Notes under the pieces: generated by a model
What the model was told of the DNA's origin: nothing
The model's database searches: none
What the model saw: only the letters and a program-made list of their open reading frames with translations
Program-made: the position numbers and the translations under genes
Shown: one piece after another, positions 43,625-54,965 of the stretch
Position numbering within the stretch: the stretch's first letter is position 1
Layout of the letters: each line of letters starts with the position of its first letter
Assembly (NCBI GenBank): GCA_047638395.1
Contig: JBLIMV010000026.1
Location: forward strand, 1 to 64,000
Origin: CAXBCP01 sp047638395
Lineage (GTDB): Bacteria > Pseudomonadota > Alphaproteobacteria > MPNO01 > UBA830
Direction of reading: 5' to 3'
DNA length: 64,000 nt

Positions 43625-44419
43625 ATGGCCGATCATTCCTCAGAGCAGATGACGATCTCAGGCTGCGAAATACAAGTATTACGCGGCGGTAGCGGCCCCG
43701 CGATGGTCTTTTTGCACGGTGCCGGCGGCGCCCATAAATGGATGCCCTATATGGACCGCCTGGCCGAGCATTATACGCTTTATGTGCCGAGCCACCCGGG
43801 CTGGGGCCGCTCGGACACGCCGGAATGGCTCGATGGCATGGGCGATCTTGCCTATTTCTATCTCGAATTCCTCGATGCCATCGGCGAAGATCAGGTGCAC
43901 CTGGTCGGCAACTCGCTGGGCGGCTGGCTGGCGCTTGAAGTCGCCGTTCGGTCTACGGCGCGCATTGAAACGCTGACACTGGTTTCCGCCGCGGGCATTC
44001 ACCTCGCCGGCGTACCGAAGGGCGATATCTTCCTGTGGGATGACGACGAGCGCGTGCGCAACACGTTCTTCGACCAGAAACTGGCCGAGGCGCGGCTCGC
44101 CGCGACACCGACCGAGGAAGATTCCGACATCGCGCTCAAGAACCACTTCTCGACGGCCAAGATGGCCTGGCACCCGCGGTTCTATAGCCGCGAGCTGCAG
44201 AAATGGCTGCACCGCATAAAGGTGCCGACGCATATCCTGTGGGGCGATTCCGACAAGATCTTCCCCCCCGCCTATGGCGAGGCGATGCAGAAGCTGATCC
44301 CCGGATCCACCCTGACCATCATCCCCGAATGCGGGCACCTGCCGCAGCAGGAAAAGCTGGATGATTTTATTGCCGAGGTTACGGCGCATACAGCAGCACA
44401 TTCGACAGGAGCCGCCTGA
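43625..44419 (+). CDS. Alpha/beta hydrolase
   Basis: 264 residues. Oxyanion strand VFLHGAGGAHKW, nucleophile Ser97 in LVGNSLGGWLALE, acid in ILWGDSDKIFPP and His in IPECGHLPQQEK. Resembles meta-cleavage product hydrolases and related C-C or ester hydrolases. GGGAGAAAACGGGGA precedes the ATG. The stop overlaps the start of the next LLM gene (TGATG), so the two act as one unit. Confidence 0.92.
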   Translation: MADHSSEQMTISGCEIQVLRGGSGPAMVFLHGAGGAHKWMPYMDRLAEHYTLYVPSHPGWGRSDTPEWLDGMGDLAYFYLEFLDAIGEDQVHLVGNSLGGWLALEVAVRSTARIETLTLVSAAGIHLAGVPKGDIFLWDDDERVRNTFFDQKLAEARLAATPTEEDSDIALKNHFSTAKMAWHPRFYSRELQKWLHRIKVPTHILWGDSDKIFPPAYGEAMQKLIPGSTLTIIPECGHLPQQEKLDDFIAEVTAHTAAHSTGAA

Positions 44420-45594
44420 TGAAATTCCATTTCTTTCACCTGATGCCGTATCAGGACATCGACCCGGATTTCCTTGAGGATAACAAATCATCCTGGATTA
44501 CCCTGCCGAACACCTATTACGACCCCAAAAAGGGATCGAAGCTTTATCACCGCTATCTCGATGAGCTGGAACTGGCGGACGAGCTCGGCTTTGACGGGGT
44601 CTGCGTGAACGAACATCACCAGACCGCCTACGGCATGATGCCGTCGCCCAACGTGCTGGCGGGTGCGCTGTCACGGCGCCTCAAGCAGGCCACCATCGGC
44701 GTAATCGGCCGGGCCTTGCCCATCGTCGACAACCCGCTGGTCATCGCCGAGGAATTCGCGATGATCGACAACCTGATGGAAGGCCGGTTTATCGCGGGCT
44801 TCGTGCGCGGGATCGGCTGCGAATATCACGCCTCGATGACCAATCCGGGGTTCAGCCATGAACGCTTCCGCGAAGCCCATGACCTGATCATCCGTGCGTG
44901 GTCCGAACCGGGTCCGTTCGAATTCTACGGCAAGCATTATCACTACCAGTATGTGAACCTGTGGCCGCGGCCCTATCAGACCCCGCACCCGCCGATCTGG
45001 ATCCCGTCGCAGGGCTCGACCGAGACGGTGGAATTTGCCGCCCATCCCGACCGCAAATACACCTATATCATCACCTTCAGCCCGATCGCGTCGGTCAAGA
45101 AGAACCTCAAAGCCTATCGCGATCAGTGTGAGGTCTACGGCTATGAATGTCCGCCCGACCAGCTTGGCTGGGCAATGCCGTGCTACGTCGCAGAAACCGA
45201 CGAGCTTGCCCGCCGCGAAGCCGCGCCGCATATCGAGAGTCTGTTCAACAAGTTCATCATGTCGCCGGCGCAGTACAAGCTGCCGCCGGGCTATTCGTCG
45301 CTGAACAGTTACAAGGCGGTGATGGCGGGCAAGTACAAGGTGCGTGAAAACTACCTGACCTGCGATGCGCTGATCGAAAACGGCATGTTCCTGTGCGGCT
45401 CTGCGGCGACGGTTGCCGAAAAGCTCGAGGAATATCAGAAGGAAATGGGCTTCGGGAACATCGCGCCGATGCTGCAATTCGGCACCCTGCCCCCCGAGCT
45501 GACCGAAAAGAACCTGCGGATTTTCGCCGGCGAGGTGATCCCCAAGGTTCGGCATCTCGGCGTCACACCTGAACCGGTCGCGGCGGCGGAATAG
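44419..45594 (+). CDS. LLM-class flavin-dependent monooxygenase
   Basis: 391 residues. Opening MKFHFFHLMPYQDIDPDF, barrel motifs FDGVCVNEHHQTAYGMMPS and AEEFAMIDNLMEGRFIAGFV (both conserved in bacterial-luciferase-like monooxygenases). It is translationally coupled to the alpha/beta hydrolase (one-base overlap) with AGGAG upstream. The pair may open and hydrolyse a cyclic substrate. The reductase is not nearby. Confidence 0.93.
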   Translation: MKFHFFHLMPYQDIDPDFLEDNKSSWITLPNTYYDPKKGSKLYHRYLDELELADELGFDGVCVNEHHQTAYGMMPSPNVLAGALSRRLKQATIGVIGRALPIVDNPLVIAEEFAMIDNLMEGRFIAGFVRGIGCEYHASMTNPGFSHERFREAHDLIIRAWSEPGPFEFYGKHYHYQYVNLWPRPYQTPHPPIWIPSQGSTETVEFAAHPDRKYTYIITFSPIASVKKNLKAYRDQCEVYGYECPPDQLGWAMPCYVAETDELARREAAPHIESLFNKFIMSPAQYKLPPGYSSLNSYKAVMAGKYKVRENYLTCDALIENGMFLCGSAATVAEKLEEYQKEMGFGNIAPMLQFGTLPPELTEKNLRIFAGEVIPKVRHLGVTPEPVAAAE

Positions 45595-45687
45595 CAGGGG
45601 CAAAAGATGCGGGCGGTTGCGACGGATTGCGCGCCGCGTGGCGTGTAGGAAATGGCAACCTGAATCCACATGCAGAGAGGCATTCCC

Positions 45688-46608
45688 ATGGACGGCAACA
45701 TCACCCCCAATACTGAGAAATCCCAGACCGAAATATTCGCCACCGAGGACGACGTCTTCGATCTGTATGACGAATATTGTCACACCGGGATGGAGCGTCG
45801 TGAATTCCTGTCCCGTGCGGCGGCGCTGACACTGATCGGCGGCATCTCCGGCCTGGCGATGGCCCAGGCATTATTGCCGCGCTACGCCAATGCGCAGATG
45901 GTCTCATTCACCGATACACGCATGACCGCCAACTACGTGACCTACGATTCCCCCGGCGGCAATTCGGGCAAGATGCGCGGCTACATGGTCAAACCGGCGG
46001 GCGACGGTCCGTTCCCGGCGGTCCTCGTCATCCACGAAAACCGCGGCCTCAATCCCTATATCGAAGACGTCGCCCGGCGCGCCGCAGTCGAAGGCTTTGT
46101 CGCACTCGCCCCCGACGGATTGTTCCCGGTCGGCGGCTATCCCGGCAATGACGATGACGGCAAGCGGCTGCAGCGCGGGCTCGACCGCGGCAAGCTGCAG
46201 ATGGACATGCTGAACAGCGCGAAGTTCCTGAAAGCGCATGAGCTGTCCACCGGCAAGATCGGTGCGACCGGCTTTTGCTGGGGCGGCGGGGCGGTGAACA
46301 ATCTCGCGGTGTCGCTCGGTGCCGATATGCACGCCGCCGTGCCGTTCTATGGGGCGGCCCCCAGATCCGGTGTTGAGAACATCAAGGCGCCGCTGATGGT
46401 CCAATACGCCGAGAACGATCCGCGCATCAACGGCATGCGCGCGGGCTTCGAGGACGCGCTCAAGGCCGCCGGGGCCAGGTACGAGATGCACACCTATCCC
46501 GGCACCAAGCACGGCTTCCACAACAATTCGACACCGCGCTACGACAAGGATGCCGCCAAGCTCGCCTGGGACCGCACGATCGCGTTCTTCAAGGCGAATT
46601 TGGCTTAG
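45688..46608 (+). CDS. Dienelactone hydrolase family protein with Tat signal
   Basis: 306 residues from ATG at 45688 with AGAGAGG upstream. Near residue 36 is a twin-arginine signal, ERREFLSRAAALTLIGG, so the enzyme is exported folded. The hydrolase domain has VLVIHENRGLNPYIEDVARR, nucleophile Cys in GFCWGGGAVNNLA, acid in YAENDPRINGMRA and His in TKHGFHNNS. Carboxymethylenebutenolidase-type. The Tat signal follows about 35 residues of acidic N-terminus, which is long but not unusual in this family. Confidence 0.92.
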   Translation: MDGNITPNTEKSQTEIFATEDDVFDLYDEYCHTGMERREFLSRAAALTLIGGISGLAMAQALLPRYANAQMVSFTDTRMTANYVTYDSPGGNSGKMRGYMVKPAGDGPFPAVLVIHENRGLNPYIEDVARRAAVEGFVALAPDGLFPVGGYPGNDDDGKRLQRGLDRGKLQMDMLNSAKFLKAHELSTGKIGATGFCWGGGAVNNLAVSLGADMHAAVPFYGAAPRSGVENIKAPLMVQYAENDPRINGMRAGFEDALKAAGARYEMHTYPGTKHGFHNNSTPRYDKDAAKLAWDRTIAFFKANLA

Positions 46609-46637
46609 GGGGCCAACGCCCTCCCCATCTCTCTCAT

Positions 46638-46838
46638 TTATTCCCCCGGGCTTGTCCCGGGGGTCCACGGTGAGATCGGAGTCTCTCTATACGCGGCATG
46701 TCATCCCGGCTTTATGCCGGGACCCAGTTCTTACCTGATCCACAAGGCTGGGCCCCGGCACAAGGCCGGGGTGACACCGAGAGTGAGGATCAGGCCGGGG
46801 TGACACCGGGAGTGGGTCAGGCGGGGATGACAAATGAT
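46638..46838. repeat. Cluster of palindromic repeats (families 1 and 2)
   Basis: Left half of family 2 at 46638-46670, a family 1 unit at 46700-46776 (GTCATCCCGGC ... AAGGCCGGGGTGAC), then two further partial CAGGCCGGGGTGAC / CAGGCGGGGATGAC arms to about 46838. It fills the gap between convergent DLH and arfB genes. Confidence 0.75.
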
Positions 46839-46865
46839 GTCGTCCCCGCGACTCCCCACCTCCCC

Positions 46866-47291
<426 letters not shown>

Positions 47292-47312
47292 GATATGGGT
47301 AACTTAAACCAA

Positions 47313-47801
47313 ATGACTGACGCACCCAAAAACTACATCACGCCGACCGGCATTGAGGCGATGCGCGCTGAGCTGCACCAGCTACGCCGCGTCGAGCGGC
47401 CCGAGGTGGTGGCCACCGTGTCCTGGGCGGCGGGGAATGGCGACCGCTCCGAGAACGGCGATTACATCTACGGCAAGAAACGCCTGCGCCAGATCGACGG
47501 GCGGATCCGCAGCCTGCTCAAACGGCTTGAGATCGCCGAGATCGTCGACCCGGCAGACCAGCCCAACAAGGACCAGATCTTCTTCGGCGCCACGGTGACC
47601 TATGAGGACCAGCACGGGGCGGAGCGCACCATCCGCATCATCGGTACCGACGAAGCGCGCATCGAGGATAACGAGGTCAGCTGGGTGTCCCCCGTCGCCC
47701 GCGCCCTGATGCGCAAATCCGTCGGCGACGTCGCCCTGCTGAACACGCCCGACGGCGAGGTCGAGATCGAAGTACTGGAGATTGCGTATATGCCGGGCTA
47801 G
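47313..47801 (+). CDS. greB: Transcription elongation factor GreB
   Basis: 162 residues from ATG at 47313 (MTDAPKNYITPTGIEAMRAE). N-terminal coiled coil with GNGDRSENGDYIYGKKRLRQ, the acidic Asp/Glu tip used to stimulate cleavage by backtracked RNA polymerase. C-terminal FKBP-like domain: GATVTYEDQHGAERTIRIIG and SPVARALMRKSVGDVALL. GDYIYGKKRL marks GreB rather than GreA. An in-frame ATG at 47295 is possible. Confidence 0.95.
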   Translation: MTDAPKNYITPTGIEAMRAELHQLRRVERPEVVATVSWAAGNGDRSENGDYIYGKKRLRQIDGRIRSLLKRLEIAEIVDPADQPNKDQIFFGATVTYEDQHGAERTIRIIGTDEARIEDNEVSWVSPVARALMRKSVGDVALLNTPDGEVEIEVLEIAYMPG

Positions 47802-47853
47802 GTGGGGTTGGTCCGGCTGAGATCGGCTGCACGCCTCTCCCCACCCGCCTCTT

Positions 47854-48242
47854 GTCACCCCGGCCTTGTGCCGGGGCCCAGAGCGGTGGTTGACGCAAAG
47901 ACTGGATCCCGGCCCACGACTTCCTCCCGGGGTTCAACCCGGGGGGCCGGGATGACAACGGAATAAATCTCATGCCCTCCCAGGCCCTTCCCCCCTCACA
48001 CCACAATTTGTCACCCCGGCCTTGTGCCGGGGCCCAGAGCGGTGTTTGCCCCAAAGACTGGATCCTGGCCCACGACTTCCTCCCGGGGTTCAACCCGGGG
48101 GGCCGGGACGACAACGGAACAAATCTCATGCCCTCCCAGACCCTTCCCCCCTCACACCACAATTTGTCACCCCGGCCTTGTGCCGGGGCCCAGAGCGGTA
48201 TTTGCCCCAAAGACTGGATCCCGGCACGGGGGCCGGGATGAC
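47854..48242. repeat. Tandem array of a roughly 155-bp unit carrying family 1 palindromes
   Basis: Units begin GTCACCCCGGCCTTGTGCCG at 47854, 48010 and 48165 (periods 156 and 155). Units 1 and 2 are full: the palindrome, an insert CCCACGACTTCCTCCCGGG, and a shared tail ATAAATCTCATGCCCTCCCA (or ACAAATCTCATG in unit 2). Unit 3 is short and ends as a plain palindrome with GGCCGGGATGACA. Fills the greB to 48257 gap; no gene seen. Confidence 0.85.
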
Positions 48243-48256
48243 AGGCGGAGATATAA

Positions 48257-49042
48257 TCACGCCGCACGCAGCGCCTTCGCGGCAAGTGCCGCCACCACGT
48301 CCTCCAGCGCCAGGACCTCCAGCGGGCAGTCGGGCCAGTCATGCTGCCAGCAGATGATGACGTCGGCCCCATCCACATCATGGCCGTGATAGAAAAAATT
48401 GCGTGAGCGGTATTCGAACTCGACGCGCACCGGCTCCCACCTGGCATCGGTGACGCCAGATGCGCCTGCTGACCCACTGCCCTGCCCCGCCCCGCTGCCC
48501 GCCACCAGGCGCTTGGCGGCACAATCGGGGAAGGCGGTGCCGATGGCCTCGACCGCGTAGCCGATATCGGCGGCGATCATGCCGAAGACCAGCACCACGC
48601 CCATCTCGTTGACCGGGGCGGCCGCCATGCCGCGAAACGCGAGCGGCGGGCCCGACGTGCGCGCGCCGACGCTGCGCCAGGGCGGCCGGGTGGGTGATTT
48701 CAAAGGCGCAGTGCCGCCGCGGGGTTTGCGCCGCTCCTGATTGGCGAGGCGGCGCTCCAGCTCCCGCCCATACGGAAATTCCGCCGCGTGTTCGGCGACC
48801 CACATTTTCAGCGCGCGCAAAATTCCCGCCCAGTCGCCGAAGCGGCGGTAATAGGTGCCGGGGCTGCCGGGCACCCGGCGCAGCAACGCGCCCGCGCGCT
48901 CAAACCCGCCGCATTCCAGGATGGCGGCGTGGAGATCGGCGAGCAATCGCCCGCTTGAGATCTCGGGTGGCTTTTCACCCGGCAACAGCCCGGCCTCGGC
49001 ACACAGCGTGGGCCAGTCATCGAACCGCGCATACGGGAAGCA
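48257..49042 (-). CDS. Homing-endonuclease-associated-repeat protein, 5'-truncated
   Basis: The frame opens abruptly at 49042 after TAA, in the middle of a repeat: FPYARFDDWPTLCAEAGL. A second full repeat follows (DLHAAILECGGFERAGALL, GSPGTYYRRFGDWAGILRAL). The C-terminal domain has VEFEYRSRNFFYHGHD, GADVIICWQHDWPDCPLEVL and an Ala-rich end, reminiscent of restriction-endonuclease-like or HNH proteins that carry such repeats. No ATG precedes the first half repeat, so the original start has been lost; a TTG at 48985 could give a 242-residue product. The break coincides with the truncated gene on the other strand. Confidence 0.6.
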   Translation of the reverse strand, partial: CFPYARFDDWPTLCAEAGLLPGEKPPEISSGRLLADLHAAILECGGFERAGALLRRVPGSPGTYYRRFGDWAGILRALKMWVAEHAAEFPYGRELERRLANQERRKPRGGTAPLKSPTRPPWRSVGARTSGPPLAFRGMAAAPVNEMGVVLVFGMIAADIGYAVEAIGTAFPDCAAKRLVAGSGAGQGSGSAGASGVTDARWEPVRVEFEYRSRNFFYHGHDVDGADVIICWQHDWPDCPLEVLALEDVVAALAAKALRAA

Positions 49043-49605
49043 TTATAATCGTTACCATAAACGCGCATCGCAACCGTCTCCCAACCCACGATACCAACGA
49101 TATAGAATATGGATCTTTCGCTGCGCGACTGCGAGCACTTGCAGGAGATCTTGTTCCTCAAAAAATCCCGAAGAAGGCTCAACAAACTTCTGGATATCCG
49201 CCATATTTGGCCTCAATAATTTTTGAGCAGATTCGCCGGCAACTCCTAAAATCTGGAAGAAAAGAAAAAGAGATCACACCGCTATTCAACTTTAGCTATA
49301 GCGACAACGCTCCAATGATCACAATGGGTGGGGTAATTTCCAGCAATGACCTTGCGACGGAAATTTCGGTATTATTGGAAGGAAAAAATTTGGGTAAATT
49401 TCTAGACGAAAAACACCAAATGAAGATTGGTGTCCCACCGCTCACGATGAAAGAGAAAGCCGTTCTAGATCAGCTACTTCCATCAATCGAGGTGCCTACC
49501 AACGAGACCGTCGAGGGCTTAGGATTCAAACTCAAACCGAGCCAAATCAAAGCGTATCACGAGTTTTATCGCTATTATCCAATATACGGCGAGCTAATGG
49601 GTTGA
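49042..49605 (+). pseudogene. C-terminal fragment of a putative O-methyltransferase-like protein
   Basis: The frame continues from ATTATAATCGTTACC to the stop at 49605. YGSFAARLRALAGDLVP, SGYPPYLASIIFEQIRRQL, SGRKEKEITPLFNFSYSDNA, PMITMGGVISSNDL and YHEFYRYYPIYGELM resemble the C-terminal half of a family annotated as putative O-methyltransferase. The N-terminal part that would hold the SAM site is missing and the frame upstream belongs to another gene. AT-rich. The family name is from memory and less certain than the truncation. Confidence 0.5.
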
Positions 49606-49788
49606 GAAGTTTCTTCTCTTGCTGGAACGGAAGTATTTGGCCCGCTCTCGAAAACACCTCTCCGCAGCCTCCTCAAGATAGACTCTGACCGGTTGAAGCA
49701 TCGGGCAAGCTTCGTCACTATTTTCCCAGCTCCCAAGTCGAATGTAGCGGGCATAGAAAAGCCCCCCCCTAGAGGTGGCCCTTTTCAC
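49594..49788 (-). CDS. Possible small protein
   Basis: 64 residues, MKRATSRGGLFYARYIRLGS then WENSDEACPMLQPVRVYLEE and a basic C-terminus. It looks more protein-like than most short frames but matches no family I know. Upstream, at 49756-49787, lies an imperfect hairpin (AAAAG...CTTTT with a GC core) that may terminate rpoD transcription. Confidence 0.3.
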   Translation of the reverse strand: MKRATSRGGLFYARYIRLGSWENSDEACPMLQPVRVYLEEAAERCFRERAKYFRSSKRRNFSTH

Positions 49789-49814
49789 ATTTCTAACTGG
49801 ATGACGGCCCTAAC

Positions 49815-49925
49815 GAGATTCCCGCCTACGCGGGAATGACAATTGGTGCGGGGATGACCGCCTTTACGCTTACGTATCCATCCTTCGAGACGCGCTACAG
49901 GAGCGCTCCTCAGGATGAGGCTCCT
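49815..49925. repeat. Two further palindromic repeats (families 3 and 4)
   Basis: Family 3: GATTCCCGCCTACGCGGGAA with TGAC (about 49817-49840). Family 4: ATCCTTCGAGACGCGCTAC with GAGCGCTCCTCAGGATGAGG (about 49880-49920). Both lie between the rpoD stop and the hairpin further left, and are common intergenic types in alphaproteobacteria. Confidence 0.65.
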
Positions 49926-49929
49926 TCCT

Positions 49930-51924
<1,995 letters not shown>

Positions 51925-52183
51925 GCGTACTCCGTCCCCCAAAATTACCAAAATCGCCCACTTGTGGCAGCCTGGTCCTCAGGACGGGGTCCTTGGGACG
52001 GGTGCCGCCGGGCACGCTCTCATTTTCAGTACGTACCCGTTGGCACGTTAATTTTTTCGTCTCTCACGCTTGTCGTCTCGCGCTTCTCGCATGGTCCCCT
52101 GCATCTTTTAAGTCGCAGTCCCGGGGACCGGAATATCAGCTATTCGTGCCGGTCCCGTATTGGACCGGTGTTCCATCCGTCTA
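51925..52183. other. dnaG-rpoD intergenic region
   Basis: 259 bp without a gene. It holds short GC palindromes (GTCCCGGGGAC near 52120) and a T-rich stretch (TTAATTTTTTCG near 52050). One could be a dnaG terminator and part of the rpoD promoter, but I see no consensus -35/-10. Confidence 0.4.
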
Positions 52184-54112
52184 TCAGACGGGCACTTCGG
52201 TGCCCGGCGATCCGGGTCCGTCGGTTTTCAGCTTTTCAAATCTTTCCCAGTTCTCGTCTGTCGGCTCATTTACATACAGGCGTCTCGCGTCTTCGAGCTC
52301 TGCCCGGCGCCCTGGCGCCAGGTGGCTTGCAAGTACCTGTAGGAAACCCGTCCGCACTTCGTCTTCGGCGGCGTCCATCTTGGCGAAGCCGGCATGGACG
52401 TAAACATCAGAGGTCAGAACAGACTGCAAAATCACGCTGTTTCCCTGGTTAACTAACTGGGTCTTAAGCCCCTCGGAGTCAAGATTTTCCGTGAGGGCGT
52501 AGACCTTTAGGATTTCCTGCCGGAGGTTGTCAAGCTTAGGGTTTGAAACATTAACCATTGCTAAATCCTCGGCGAACATATCCAGCAGGTCCGGATGGTT
52601 GAGAATCACCGCCAGAAGCACCTGTTCGTGCCGTTTTTTGAGGATATCGGGGCCGGATCTGGCGCTCTGATCGGGGACGCCGCCCAGATGGGTGCCGGCG
52701 CGACGATCTTCCCAGGACGCGGCGCCGCGTCCGCCACGGCCGCCGCCACGATTGAAATTGCCACCGCCGCCGCGGTTGAAATTGCCGCCGCCGCCGCGGC
52801 CCTGATACTGGCCCTGCCTGCCGCCGTAATTCCCGCCGGGATTACGCGCGGCGTTGATCATGTCGCGGAGTTTCTGGCGGAACAAAGACTGGTACTGGAA
52901 CTGGACCTTGCGGTCGGCGATCGACAGCGCGCGGTCTTCGAGGCGTTTTTCCAGACCGGCGATGCGCTCCGGCGTATCGAATTCACGCCCGGCGGTCTCG
53001 AGCCCCCAGATCACGGCATCAAGCGGCGTCGATTTCGTGATCAGCTCTTCCATCGCCTGCGCGCCCTGCGTGCTCACCAGACTGTCCGGGTCTTCGCCGG
53101 CAGGCAGGGTGAGGAAACGGAGCGAGCGTTCGGGCGCCAGCAGCGGCAGTGCGCGCTCCGCTGAGCGTCCCGCCGCGCGCTGGCCGGCATTGTCGCCATC
53201 GAAACAGAGATAGGGCTCGTTGGTGACTTTCCACAGCAAGGCGAGATGGCTCTCCGACAGCGCCGTGCCGAGCGGGGCCACGGCCTCGGCAATTCCGTTC
53301 TGCGAAAGCGCGATCACGTCCATATAGCCCTCGGTGACCAGGATGCGGTGTTTGTCATGCGCCGCACTGCGCGCCTGGGCGAGGCCGTAAAGCGTGCGGC
53401 GTTTATCGAAGAGCGGCGTGTCCGGCGAGTTCAGGTATTTGGGCTCGCCGTCGCCCATGGTGCGCCCGCCGAACGCGATGATGCGGCCACGGGCGTCGCC
53501 GATCGGGAACAGGACCCGGTCGCGGAAAAAGTCATAAGACGGGCGGCCGTCATCGGGTTTGCGCACCAGGCCGCCCTCGGCAAGCAGCGCTTCGGGCATC
53601 GCGTCCGACATGATCGCGGTCTTGAGCGAATTGCCGGGCGGCGCGAAACCGAGCCGGAACCGCGAGATCGTCTCGTCCGACAGGCCGCGCCCGTGCAGAT
53701 AGGCCAGCGCCGTCTTCCCCATCGGCGAGCGCAGGACCTTCTCATAATAAGCACACGCCGCCTCCATCACTTCCAACAGCCCCGCCCGGCGCTGCTCCTG
53801 CGCGCGTTCCTCAGGCGAAGAGACCGGCACCTCCAGCCCCGCTTCCGCCGCCAGCCGCTCCACAGCCTCGGGAAACGACACCCCCTCCGCCTGCATCAAA
53901 TACCCAATCACATCCCCATGAGCCCCACACCCGAAACAATGATAGAAGTTCTTATCATTTGAGACTGTGAATGACGGGCTTTTTTCGTTGTGGAAGGGGC
54001 ACAGGCCGGTGTGTTCGCGGCCGCGCTGGATGAGTTTTACGCGTCGGGAAACGACGTCGGACAGGGAGAGCCGGGCGCGGATTTCGTCTAGGAACTGGGG
54101 CGCAAACGCCAT
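52184..54112 (-). CDS. dnaG: DNA primase
   Basis: 642 residues. Zinc site C38, H41, C59, C62 (LCPFHNEKSPSF ... FYHCFGCGAHGD). RNA polymerase/TOPRIM core: RIIAFGGRTMGDGEPKYLNS, ILVTEGYMDVIAL and YLCFDGDNAGQRAA. Between the TOPRIM part and the C-terminal helicase-binding domain is a Gly/Arg/Asn-rich linker of about 50 residues (QYQGRGGGGNFNRGGGGNFN, RGGGRGGRGAASWEDR), unusual for primases. AAAGGCAGGC precedes the ATG. Confidence 0.97.
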   Translation of the reverse strand: MAFAPQFLDEIRARLSLSDVVSRRVKLIQRGREHTGLCPFHNEKSPSFTVSNDKNFYHCFGCGAHGDVIGYLMQAEGVSFPEAVERLAAEAGLEVPVSSPEERAQEQRRAGLLEVMEAACAYYEKVLRSPMGKTALAYLHGRGLSDETISRFRLGFAPPGNSLKTAIMSDAMPEALLAEGGLVRKPDDGRPSYDFFRDRVLFPIGDARGRIIAFGGRTMGDGEPKYLNSPDTPLFDKRRTLYGLAQARSAAHDKHRILVTEGYMDVIALSQNGIAEAVAPLGTALSESHLALLWKVTNEPYLCFDGDNAGQRAAGRSAERALPLLAPERSLRFLTLPAGEDPDSLVSTQGAQAMEELITKSTPLDAVIWGLETAGREFDTPERIAGLEKRLEDRALSIADRKVQFQYQSLFRQKLRDMINAARNPGGNYGGRQGQYQGRGGGGNFNRGGGGNFNRGGGRGGRGAASWEDRRAGTHLGGVPDQSARSGPDILKKRHEQVLLAVILNHPDLLDMFAEDLAMVNVSNPKLDNLRQEILKVYALTENLDSEGLKTQLVNQGNSVILQSVLTSDVYVHAGFAKMDAAEDEVRTGFLQVLASHLAPGRRAELEDARRLYVNEPTDENWERFEKLKTDGPGSPGTEVPV

Positions 54113-54246
54113 GCCTGCCTTTCGGGGATCGGGGATCGAGCGCTACAGCCTTATTATATGCCGCGCCGCGCCGAAAGCGACTCCGATCGGGCCAAAATAT
54201 CGGGCCCAAGTACCGCGCCAAAACATCCGGCCGGAAAATCGGGCCG

Positions 54247-54705
54247 CTAGTTGGAGAGCTGTGCCTTCAACATCGCACTTGCCTTGCCGAAATCCATCTG
54301 GCCGGCATAGTGCTCGCGCAGAGCCCCCATCGCCTTGCCCATATCCTTGATCGACGCGGCACCGGTCTGCTCGACCACAGCCGCAATCGCCGCCTCGATC
54401 TCGGTATCGTTGAGCTGACGCGGCATGAAACCCTCGATAACCGTGATTTCCTCGGCCTCGCGCGCGGCAAGCTCGGGCCGGTTGCCCTGCTTGTACATCT
54501 CGATCGAGTCATGACGCTGGCGCACCATGGTCTGGAGCACCTGCAGGATCTCGGCCTCGCTGATACCGTCATCCACGCCCTTCGAGCGCGCCGCGATATC
54601 GCGGTCCTTGATGGCGGTCAGGATCAGACGCAGGGTCGACACCGCGACCGGCTTCTTTTCCTTCATCGATGTCTTGAGCGTTTCGCTGAGCCGGTCTCTG
54701 AGCAT
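54247..54705 (-). CDS. GatB/YqeY-domain protein
   Basis: 152 residues from ATG at 54705 (MLRDRLSETLKTSMKEKK; GAGA upstream; ATG at 54714 is an alternative). The YqeY family resembles the tRNA-binding tail of GatB: AVSTLRLILTAIKDRDIA, ISEAEILQVLQTMVRQRHDS, GNRPELAAREAEEITVIEGF and KDMGKAMGALREHYAGQMDF. Role probably linked to tRNA or amidotransferase activity, not established. Divergent from carA. Confidence 0.94.
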   Translation of the reverse strand: MLRDRLSETLKTSMKEKKPVAVSTLRLILTAIKDRDIAARSKGVDDGISEAEILQVLQTMVRQRHDSIEMYKQGNRPELAAREAEEITVIEGFMPRQLNDTEIEAAIAAVVEQTGAASIKDMGKAMGALREHYAGQMDFGKASAMLKAQLSN

Positions 54706-54823
54706 GGATCTCATCTTGGCTGTTGAGAGGCGGCGGACGTTAACCTAATTCACCGGCACGCGCAAACCCTCAAGGGAGACCTAACATATTGAAATATATA
54801 CATCTTTCAAAAATTCCTTTCGG

Positions 54824-54852
54824 TTGACGAGTCCCTTGCGATCCCGTATCTA
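54824..54852 (+). promoter_or_regulatory. Sigma-70 promoter of carA
   Basis: TTGACG (54824-54829), 17-base spacer, TATCTA (54847-54852). The expected start near 54859 gives a leader of about 107 bases before the carA ATG. No pyrimidine attenuator is obvious in the leader. Confidence 0.75.
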
Positions 54853-54965
54853 ACCTAAGGTCCGCTGTGCTTGCGGCCCGCGAAATGGGACTCCCGCACA
54901 CCACGCCCGATATACAAAACAACACGCCCGACACATTTCTCTTCTTAAACCCGGAAGAAGCCCCG

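Noticed and set aside
47854..48242. CRISPR array
   Set aside because: Only three units of about 155 bp with internal palindromes and no unique spacers; no cas genes.
47677..48522. 281-codon minus-strand frame over the repeat array
   Set aside because: Repetitive translation produced by the 155-bp tandem units; it also overlaps greB and the next gene.
54867..54965. Upstream extension of carA to an earlier ATG
   Set aside because: The extension lies in the leader after the predicted promoter and shows no conserved sequence; the ATG at 54966 has a Shine-Dalgarno.
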